Source of the DNA: GCA-003244245 sp035463315
Lineage (GTDB): Bacteria; Actinomycetota; Actinomycetes; Mycobacteriales; Pseudonocardiaceae
Length of the DNA stretch: 6,714 nucleotides
Reading direction: 5' to 3'
Assembly: GCA_035463315.1 (NCBI GenBank)
Contig: DATHTJ010000167.1
Span: 1 to 6,714 of the forward strand
Part shown: positions 1-5,170 of the stretch, piece after piece
Position numbering within the stretch: position 1 is the stretch's first letter
Layout: each line of letters opens with the position of its first letter
Notes under the pieces: generated by a model
What the model was told of the DNA's origin: nothing
What the model saw: only the letters and a program-made list of their open reading frames with translations
Databases searched by the model: none
Made by a program: the position numbers and the translations under genes

Positions 1-471
1 CGCAAGCTGATGGACCGGGTCGACTCGATGCCCCCCGAGATGCTCGACAAGCTGCACGGCGCGATCCGCTATCTGGGCGAGACCCGGGGTACTCAGACCC
101 ATGGCACCCGCAAGGAGCCGGACCCGATCGAGACGATCACCACTCCCGGGACGCCGTGGTGGGATCCCGGCGCGGATGCCTCGGTCGACCCCGAGACCGA
201 CAGCGTGCTCATCGCCGGAGTCGAAGTGGCCAAGGGCAGTCAGGTTCTGCTCATGCCGGGATTACGCCGGTCGGACGCGCAGGACATGTTCCTCACCGGG
301 CGCACCGCCACCGTCGCTGCGGTGTTGCTCGACGTTGACGGCAACACCCACGTCGCGGTCACCCTTGACGATGACCCGGGTGCCGAGATCTCGGCCGCGC
401 ACGGCCGGTTCCGCTACTTCTCCCCGGACGAGCTCACGCCGCTCGGGGCCCAGGGAAGACCACAGTCATGA
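1..471 (+). CDS. Hydrogenase-cluster conserved protein of unknown function, 5' end probably outside the window
   Basis: The frame is open from base 1 to the TGA at 469-471. An ATG occurs at base 10, but only nine bases precede it, none resembling a ribosome binding site, so the true start may lie upstream. At least 153 residues are visible. The first half is polar and proline-rich (WWDPG near residue 50 from that ATG). The second half, residues ~77-147, looks like a compact beta-rich domain: VLLMPGLRRSDAQDMF, then GRTATVAAV, then VAVTLDDDPG, ending RFRYFSPDEL. I recall similar domains in actinobacterial hydrogenase clusters, but that is memory and not a search. There are no cysteines, no signal peptide and no membrane segment. 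Its stop overlaps the maturation protease start (ATGA, 468-471), which points to translational coupling and a role in hydrogenase assembly or function. That role is inferred from position only. Confidence 0.75.
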   Translation, partial: RKLMDRVDSMPPEMLDKLHGAIRYLGETRGTQTHGTRKEPDPIETITTPGTPWWDPGADASVDPETDSVLIAGVEVAKGSQVLLMPGLRRSDAQDMFLTGRTATVAAVLLDVDGNTHVAVTLDDDPGAEISAAHGRFRYFSPDELTPLGAQGRPQS

Positions 472-1040
472 CCACCATGGTGGCCGGCATCGGCAACATC
501 TTCCTCGGCGACGACGCGTTCGGCGTCGAACTCGCCCGACGGTTGAGCACCGAGGTACTGCCCGAGGGTGTGCGAGTCGCGGATTACGGGATTCGCGGGA
601 TGCATCTGGCATATGACCTGCTCGACATCGCCCCGGACACCACGATCCTGCTCGACGCCGTAGCACGCGGTGGCGAGCCAGGGACGGTCTACGTGCTCGA
701 GATCCGGCCCGGTGACGTGCCGGACATCCAGCCGTCAACCGTCGACGCGCACGGGATGGCTCCCGATGCGGTGCTCGCGCTGCTGGACAACCTCGGCGGC
801 AGCGCGGGGCGGACCTTGCTGGTCGGCTGCGAGCCGGCCAATACCGAGGAAGGTATCGGGCTGTCCACGACCGTCGCCGCAGCCGTCGACAAGGCTGTCG
901 GGGTGGTTCTGGATCTGCTCACTGACAAGGAAGGAAGTGAAACGGATGTTCGGTCTGCTGCGTCGGCTGATCTTCTGGGGATCAGTGATCGGCCTGGCCA
1001 CTGTGGCAGTACAGGTGTCCAAGGACGTGGCTCGCTATAG
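468..1040 (+). CDS. [NiFe]-hydrogenase maturation endopeptidase (HycI/HupD/HyaD family)
   Basis: This protease removes the C-terminal extension of the hydrogenase large subunit after nickel insertion, in the cytoplasm. The 190-residue product opens with the family signature GIGNIFLGDDAFG (residues 7-19). The three nickel-sensing positions known from HybD (Glu16, Asp62, His93) correspond by eye to Asp16, Asp63 (in ILLDAV) and His95 (in VDAHG). Asp in place of Glu at the first position also occurs in HycI-type enzymes. YGIRG at 40-44 and VGCEP at 119-123 are further family landmarks. Start ATG 468 overlaps the upstream stop; ATG 477 (residue 4) is an alternative. The family usually runs about 150-165 residues. 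Here the recognisable part ends near residue 152 and a tail of roughly 35 residues overlaps the next small gene in another frame, so the tail may be a read-through extension. The family call is firm; which hydrogenase it serves cannot be told. Confidence 0.93.
   Translation: MTTMVAGIGNIFLGDDAFGVELARRLSTEVLPEGVRVADYGIRGMHLAYDLLDIAPDTTILLDAVARGGEPGTVYVLEIRPGDVPDIQPSTVDAHGMAPDAVLALLDNLGGSAGRTLLVGCEPANTEEGIGLSTTVAAAVDKAVGVVLDLLTDKEGSETDVRSAASADLLGISDRPGHCGSTGVQGRGSL
927..937 (+). promoter_or_regulatory. Purine-rich ribosome binding site for the small membrane protein
   Basis: AAGGAAGGAAG lies eight bases before ATG 946, inside the protease coding region. It is the main evidence that the short frame starting at 946 is translated independently. 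Confidence 0.6.
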
Positions 1041-1059
1041 GCAAATGAGCGAGATGTGA
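946..1059 (+). CDS. Small single-pass membrane protein, 37 residues, possibly DUF6893-like
   Basis: The frame starts at ATG 946, eight bases after a strong purine-rich ribosome binding site, and ends at TGA 1057-1059. The product begins MFGLLRRLIFWG, has one hydrophobic segment from about Leu8 to Val24, and ends with a charged tail carrying KD, RY and R-x-M elements. The two arginines before the hydrophobic segment would favour a cytoplasmic N-terminus. The layout (short hydrophobic helix, then a basic tail containing RY and ending in Met) recalls small actinobacterial proteins annotated as DUF6893, but I recall that without having aligned it. It overlaps the last 95 bases of the protease gene in another frame and sits 29 bases before hypC. 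It could anchor a maturation or hydrogenase component at the membrane; this is inference. An alternative is that only the protease tail is translated here. Confidence 0.6.
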   Translation: MFGLLRRLIFWGSVIGLATVAVQVSKDVARYRQMSEM

Positions 1060-1074
1060 TTCCAATCCCACCAC

Positions 1075-1080
1075 GGAGGT
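1075..1080 (+). promoter_or_regulatory. Ribosome binding site of hypC
   Basis: GGAGGT, a near-perfect anti-16S match, stands eight bases before the hypC ATG at 1089. It is the strongest ribosome binding site in the window and fits the high demand for HypC, a chaperone that forms complexes with both HypD and the hydrogenase large subunit. Confidence 0.75.
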
Positions 1081-1088
1081 AATAGCCC

Positions 1089-1370
1089 ATGTGCCTCGGC
1101 ATCCCGGGCGAAGTGATCGAGATCCTGCGTGACCAACCCGACCTCGCCATGGTCGACGTCAGCGGGGTCAAGCGCGCGATCAACATCGGCCTGTTGACTG
1201 ATGACCCGCCTGTTCCCGGCGACTGGATTCTGATTCACGTCGGTTTCGCGCTGTCCAAGATCGACGAGCAGGAGGCCAAGGCAGCGATGGACTTCCTGAT
1301 AGGCATCGGGCAGGCCTACGAAGACGAGATCGCCGCCCTACTCGAATCGCGGATTGACGAAAGGCAGTGA
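1089..1370 (+). CDS. hypC: HypC, hydrogenase maturation chaperone
   Basis: HypC is a small chaperone that with HypD forms the scaffold for the Fe(CN)2CO cofactor and carries it to the large-subunit precursor. The 93-residue product has the diagnostic N-terminus MCLGIPGEV. Cys2, exposed after removal of Met1, is the residue the family uses to bind iron and the partner protein. The second signature, HVGFALSKIDE (His50 onward), is intact. The beta-barrel core occupies roughly residues 1-60 and a helical, acidic C-terminus follows. Length is normal for the family (about 75-95). The start is fixed by the conserved MCLG and by GGAGGT eight bases upstream. The stop TGA 1368-1370 overlaps a possible GTG start for hypD, so the two are probably translationally coupled, in keeping with the 1:1 complex of their products. 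Confidence 0.98.
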   Translation: MCLGIPGEVIEILRDQPDLAMVDVSGVKRAINIGLLTDDPPVPGDWILIHVGFALSKIDEQEAKAAMDFLIGIGQAYEDEIAALLESRIDERQ

Positions 1371-1375
1371 CTGGT

Positions 1376-2542
1376 ATGCGGTTCGTCGATGAGTACCGGG
1401 ATGCCGAGAAGGCCCGTGCGCTCGCCGCGAAGATTACGGCGCTGTGCGAACCGGGGCGACACTACAAATTCATGGAGGTCTGCGGCGGGCACACGCACAC
1501 CATTTACAAGCACGGGCTGGAGGACTACCTTCCGGAGTCGATCAGCCTAGTGCATGGGCCGGGATGCCCGGTGTGCGTGATCCCGATGGGCCGGGTGGAC
1601 GATGCGATCGCGCTGGCCGAACAGCCAGACGTGATCATGACGTCCTTCGGTGACATGATGCGGGTGCCTGGCGGGCGTGGATCGTTCTTCGACTCCTCGG
1701 CCGCCGGCACCGACATTCGGATGGTCTACTCACCGCTTGACGCACTGAAGATCGCCCGGCGGACTCCGGACAAGCATGTGATCTTCATGGCGATCGGGTT
1801 CGAGACCACCGCGCCGTCCACCGCGATGACCGTGCTGCGGGCGGCTGCTGAGGGCATCGAGAACTTCTCGATCTTCTGCAACCACGTCACGATCATCCCG
1901 GCAATCAAGGCCATCCTTGATTCTCCCGACCTGCGGCTGGACGGATTCATCGGCCCCGGTCACGTCTCGACCGTCATCGGCTGCCGGCCCTATGAGTTCA
2001 TCGCCTCGGAGTACGGCAAGCCGCTGGTCACGGCGGGGTTCGAGCCGCTGGACATCCTGCAGTCGGTCTACATGCTGCTGCTGCAGCTGGCTGAGGGACG
2101 CTGCGAGGTGGAGAACCAGTACTCCCGGGTGGTGCCCTGGGATGGCAACACGGTTGCCCTGCGAGCGGTCGGTGAGGTGATGGAGCTGCGCCCCTTCTTC
2201 GAGTGGCGTGGGCTGGGTTTCATCTCGCACTCGGCGCTGCGGGTCCGGGAGCGTTATGCCGCCTTTGACGCGGAGCGGCACTTCGAGCTACCCGGGGTTC
2301 GGGTCGCCGACCCGAAGGCATGCCAATGCGGCGAGGTGCTCAAGGGCGTGCTCAAGCCCTGGGAGTGCAAGGTGTTCGGCACTGCGTGCACGCCGGAAAC
2401 ACCGATCGGTACCTGCATGGTCTCCTCCGAGGGAGCCTGCGCGGCGTACTACAACTTCGGCCGATTTAGCCGCCAGCGGGTCCAGGAGGCCAGTCAGATG
2501 CATCAGATTGACATGCATCAGGTCAAGGCGAGCCAGGTATGA
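1376..2542 (+). CDS. hypD: HypD, [4Fe-4S] protein of Fe(CN)2CO assembly
   Basis: HypD is an iron-sulfur protein on which, with HypC, the active-site iron receives its CN and CO ligands. From ATG 1376 the product is 388 residues and starts MRFVDEYR, which matches E. coli HypD as I recall it. A GTG at 1367 would overlap the hypC stop and add three residues, but the purine stretch GAAAGG (1359-1364) is only two bases from it and 11 from the ATG, so I prefer the ATG. The functional cysteines are present: Cys36 in MEVCGGHTH, and Cys64 and Cys67 in HGPGCPVC. The C-terminal cluster region has CQCGEVL, WECKVFG and TACTPETP, followed by MVSSEGACAAY. Other landmarks are GFETTAP, GPGHVS and AGFEPLDILQ. 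A short His/Met-containing tail follows the family core. hypE starts within the stop codon (ATGA). Confidence 0.98.
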   Translation: MRFVDEYRDAEKARALAAKITALCEPGRHYKFMEVCGGHTHTIYKHGLEDYLPESISLVHGPGCPVCVIPMGRVDDAIALAEQPDVIMTSFGDMMRVPGGRGSFFDSSAAGTDIRMVYSPLDALKIARRTPDKHVIFMAIGFETTAPSTAMTVLRAAAEGIENFSIFCNHVTIIPAIKAILDSPDLRLDGFIGPGHVSTVIGCRPYEFIASEYGKPLVTAGFEPLDILQSVYMLLLQLAEGRCEVENQYSRVVPWDGNTVALRAVGEVMELRPFFEWRGLGFISHSALRVRERYAAFDAERHFELPGVRVADPKACQCGEVLKGVLKPWECKVFGTACTPETPIGTCMVSSEGACAAYYNFGRFSRQRVQEASQMHQIDMHQVKASQV

Positions 2543-3735
2543 CTCAGTACCAGGACACCACCCAGCAACACCGGGCGGATTGGGCGGAGGCTGCCGTAGC
2601 CGAGCACGCCACCGAGCATGACACCGGAACCCCTGGGCATGCCCCGGCCGGGACCGACCACCCCGGCCGGGAGCAGCTGGTGCTGGAACGCATCGACCGG
2701 GCTCGGCGGGCCAGGCCGCGAGTGCGCGAGAAACTCATCACTCTCGCGCACGGCGCCGGTGGCAAGGCCAGCCAGTCGCTGATCGAGGCGATCTTCCTGG
2801 ACTCCTTCCGCAATCCTCTGCTGGAGCCTCTCGAGGACGCCGCGACGGTGACCATCGGTGCTGCCCGGCTGGCCTTCACCACGGACTCCTATGTGGTGTC
2901 GCCGCTGTTCTTCCCAGGTGGTGACATCGGCGACCTTGCGGTCAACGGCACCGTCAACGATCTGGCCGTCTCAGGGGCGCGGCCAGCTCATCTGTCCGCG
3001 GGGTTCATCTTGGAGGAGGGTTTCCCGGTCGAGGATCTGCGTCGGATCGTGGCGTCAATGGCTGCGGCCGCTGCGGCGGCCGGGGTCTCGATCGTCACTG
3101 GCGACACGAAGGTCGTCCAGCGGGGTAAGGGAGATGGTTGCTACATCAACACAGCCGGGGTCGGGTTGCTCACCGATGACCTGACTCTGGGGGTGGCCAC
3201 CGCCCGTCCCGGTGACGTGGTGATCGTTTCAGGGCCGGTGGGTGACCACGGGATCACCGTCATGCTGGCGCGTAACGAGTTGGACATCGAAGCCGATCTG
3301 GTCTCCGACACCGCGCCGGTTCACGGCCTGGTGCGGGGACTGCTCGACGCAGTGGGCTCAGACGTTCGAGCGATGCGCGACGCCACGCGTGGTGGGGTCG
3401 CCACGATCCTCAACGAAGTAGCCACGGCTGCGGGAGTGGCCGTGGTGGTCGAGGAGGACGCCGTCCCGGTGCGCACGGAGGTCCGCGGGGCCTGCGAGCT
3501 GCTGGGCATCGACCCGCTCTACGTCGCTTGCGAGGGACGCATTGTGGCGGTTGTCGACCCGGGCGCGGCCGACGCTGCGGTGGCCGCGTTGCAGGCGCAT
3601 CCGTTGGGCGCCGGGGCCGCGGTGGTCGGCCGTGTCGCCGAGGACCCGCCGGGGCTTGTCCTGCTCAAGACCGGGTTCGGCGGCACCCGGATTATCGATC
3701 TACTCGTCGGCGATCCGCTGCCGCGGATCTGCTGA
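2539..3735 (+). CDS. hypE: HypE, carbamoyl-to-thiocyanate dehydratase, with N-terminal extension
   Basis: HypE uses ATP to dehydrate the thiocarboxamide formed on its C-terminal cysteine by HypF and donates the cyanide to iron on HypC-HypD. It belongs to the PurM/SelD-type ATP-binding fold. The product is 398 residues and ends in the essential PRIC motif (Cys398). Core motifs in order: LAHGAGGK (69-76), TDSYVVSPLFFPGGDIG, NDLAVSGA, GFILEEG, IVTGDTKVVQRG, GDHGITVM, DATRGGVA, CELLGIDPLYVACEG and HPLGAGAAVVG. E. coli HypE reaches the AHGxGG motif within about ten residues, whereas here some 65 residues precede it; this segment is polar with five histidines (11, 23, 27, 34, 41). ATG 2539 overlaps the hypD stop (ATGA). 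An internal GTG at 2680, six bases after GGGAG (2669-2673), would give a normal-length 351-residue protein, so the start is uncertain while the identity is not. Confidence 0.97.
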   Translation: MTQYQDTTQQHRADWAEAAVAEHATEHDTGTPGHAPAGTDHPGREQLVLERIDRARRARPRVREKLITLAHGAGGKASQSLIEAIFLDSFRNPLLEPLEDAATVTIGAARLAFTTDSYVVSPLFFPGGDIGDLAVNGTVNDLAVSGARPAHLSAGFILEEGFPVEDLRRIVASMAAAAAAAGVSIVTGDTKVVQRGKGDGCYINTAGVGLLTDDLTLGVATARPGDVVIVSGPVGDHGITVMLARNELDIEADLVSDTAPVHGLVRGLLDAVGSDVRAMRDATRGGVATILNEVATAAGVAVVVEEDAVPVRTEVRGACELLGIDPLYVACEGRIVAVVDPGAADAAVAALQAHPLGAGAAVVGRVAEDPPGLVLLKTGFGGTRIIDLLVGDPLPRIC

Positions 3736-3744
3736 ACACGTTCT

Positions 3745-3752
3745 AGGGAGGT
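3745..3752 (+). promoter_or_regulatory. Ribosome binding site supporting a CTG start
   Basis: AGGGAGGT lies between hypE and the next frame. The only nearby codon that could serve as a start in the coding frame is CTG 3756, four bases after GGAGG (3747-3751). The spacing is short but the match is strong, and the in-frame TAG at 3744-3746 rules out any start further upstream. Confidence 0.55.
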
Positions 3753-3755
3753 TCG

Positions 3756-4061
3756 CTGACTAAGGGTGAGCTGGTCACCGAGATCCTGGCCGATTGGCCT
3801 GACCACGGTGAGCTGGTCTACATCGAACGCCGGGGCGACAGCTACACGGTGCAACGCATTGGCACCGGTGGGGCTTTCGTCGGGCCGGCGCCGGATACGC
3901 CGCTGCCCGATGCCTGGATCTACTACAGCGGCTGGGCGGCGCACCACCAGCATGACGTGTCGGCATTCTTCGAAGACCTGTTCGCCGAGATGGAGGCGGC
4001 GGCCGGGGGTCATGATCGTTGTCGCTGGTCGGCGGATGACCCTTGGCCGCACGCGCACTGA
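3756..4061 (+). CDS. Unrecognised 101-residue hyp-operon protein, apparent CTG start
   Basis: I do not recognise this family. The frame between TAG 3744-3746 and TGA 4059-4061 has the strong third-position GC bias of its neighbours along its whole length, so it is coding well before the first conventional start, GTG 3849. From CTG 3756 the product is 101 residues: (M)TKGELVTEILADWPDHG, then two short strands with VYIERRGDSYTV and GGAFVGP, then DAWIYYSGWAAHHQHD, then an acidic helix FFEDLFAEMEAAAG and a polar tail with Cys89 and WSADDPW. It is rich in Trp, His and acidic residues, and has no signal peptide or membrane segment. It stands 20 bases after hypE and 29 before the Cas4-like gene, so it is probably co-expressed with both. 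GTG 3849 would give a 70-residue product lacking the first 31 residues. Confidence 0.72.
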   Translation: MTKGELVTEILADWPDHGELVYIERRGDSYTVQRIGTGGAFVGPAPDTPLPDAWIYYSGWAAHHQHDVSAFFEDLFAEMEAAAGGHDRCRWSADDPWPHAH

Positions 4062-4090
4062 GTCACAGGCACTGACTGAGTCGAGGTGCG

Positions 4091-5170
4091 ATGGTTTACC
4101 GCATCCACGCGTCCGACCGGGCGGCGTTCAAGCGCTGCCGCCGGGAATGGGACCTGAGTTCGCCCAACCGGCAGAACCTTGAACCCGACCTGCGGCCAGG
4201 CCTGATCGATCTGAACCAGGCACTGCGGTCGGCGCTGGCCGTGTACTACTTCCCTGGAATGTGGGAGTGGGACCGAGCCATCGTGCAGCCCTTGGTGCAT
4301 CAGGCTCTGGAACGGTCGGTGCGCGGCCAGTTGGAGGCCGTCGCCGACGAAGTGGTCGATGAGCAAGCCCAAGAGGCGCTGACCCGGGGCCATGCGCTGC
4401 TCGACGCCTACGCTGCATGGGCACCGACGGTGGACCACTTCACCCCGATTCGCGTCGAAACCGACTTCGAGGTAAACATCCCCGACCCGGCAACGCCCGG
4501 CGCGTATCTGTTGACCCCGGCTGGGGCGGAGGTCCGGTACACCGATCGTGTCGACCTGCTCGCCATCGACTCCGATGACGCCTATTGGGTTGTCCAGCAC
4601 CGGCTGGTCACCGACGACTGGGCCGATCACGATGCCCTGCAACTCGACGAGCGGACGATTGCGTGGTGCTGGGCGTGGCAGCTGTTCTACCTCGGGATGC
4701 GGATCACCGGCACGGTCTACAATGAGATCCGGGCCGATGCCAGCGAGCCGGGCCCGATAGCCCCGCAGCCGGCGGGGCATCCGCAGGTGCGTCACCGACG
4801 GATGTATGCCCGCAGCGGCACCGTCCCTGGTGAACGATTACATGCCGAGGGCACCGACGCGTTCCGCCGTACCCGTATCCGGCGCGGTGAAGCCGAACTG
4901 GCGGCGACCGGCGCAGGCCTGGCCGCCGAGGTCAGCACTGCCACCAGTACCGACCTCAAGATCTATCCCAGTCCAGAGCCGGGGATCTGCGCGCGCTGCT
5001 CCTATCGCCCCCCCTGCCTGGTGCTGAACCAGGGTGACGACGCCACCGCCGAGCTGCTGCGCTCCTACCGGCACCGCTCCCCCGAGCCCGTCCAGGAGGG
5101 GCGCCTCGGCGGTGCAACGTGGTCGATGAACCGCGGTGCCGCACCACCCCGATGGCCGCGCGATCCCTAA
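4091..5170 (+). CDS. RecB/Cas4-like PD-(D/E)XK-fold protein with Fe-S cysteines and degenerate active site
   Basis: The 359-residue product has the architecture of the RecB/AddB/Cas4 nuclease family. The N-terminal motif IHASDRAAFKRCRREW (5-20) carries the first cluster-type cysteine, Cys16. LVHQALE (68-74) gives the family histidine, His70. YTDRVDLL (150-157) gives the metal-binding Asp155. WVVQHRLV (166-173) sits where (D/E)-x-K is expected but reads Gln169-His170-Arg171. The following QxxxY-type region, ERTIAWCWAW (187-196), also looks altered. The C-terminus has CARCSYRPPC, Cys300-x2-Cys303-x5-Cys309, which with Cys16 matches the four-cysteine [4Fe-4S] pattern of Cas4 and AddB. No cas gene or CRISPR is nearby. 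It is probably an Fe-S protein with weak or no nuclease activity, co-opted for hydrogenase biogenesis; that role is inference. ATG 4091 follows GAGG (4083-4086). The last ~30 residues look non-conserved. Confidence 0.8.
   Translation: MVYRIHASDRAAFKRCRREWDLSSPNRQNLEPDLRPGLIDLNQALRSALAVYYFPGMWEWDRAIVQPLVHQALERSVRGQLEAVADEVVDEQAQEALTRGHALLDAYAAWAPTVDHFTPIRVETDFEVNIPDPATPGAYLLTPAGAEVRYTDRVDLLAIDSDDAYWVVQHRLVTDDWADHDALQLDERTIAWCWAWQLFYLGMRITGTVYNEIRADASEPGPIAPQPAGHPQVRHRRMYARSGTVPGERLHAEGTDAFRRTRIRRGEAELAATGAGLAAEVSTATSTDLKIYPSPEPGICARCSYRPPCLVLNQGDDATAELLRSYRHRSPEPVQEGRLGGATWSMNRGAAPPRWPRDP

Noticed and set aside
1730..2281. Minus-strand 183-codon frame opposite hypD
   Set aside because: Shadow frame; hypD is unambiguous across this stretch.
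3736..3755. Promoter or terminator between hypE and the next gene
   Set aside because: The 20-base gap holds only a ribosome binding site; I see no hairpin and no recognisable -10/-35 elements.
3766..4182. Plus-strand 138-codon frame overlapping the CTG-start gene
   Set aside because: Its product is Ser/Arg/Thr/Pro-rich with no domain character and it runs across the start of the Cas4-like gene. The alternative frame has the third-position GC bias and better protein character.
4010..4795. Minus-strand 261-codon frame opposite the Cas4-like gene
   Set aside because: Antisense to a gene with clear family motifs; no start context or motif of its own.
4091..5170. A CRISPR-associated Cas4 or a recombination-repair AddB
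   Set aside because: There is no CRISPR array, no other cas gene and no helicase gene. The catalytic positions are altered and the context is entirely hydrogenase maturation.
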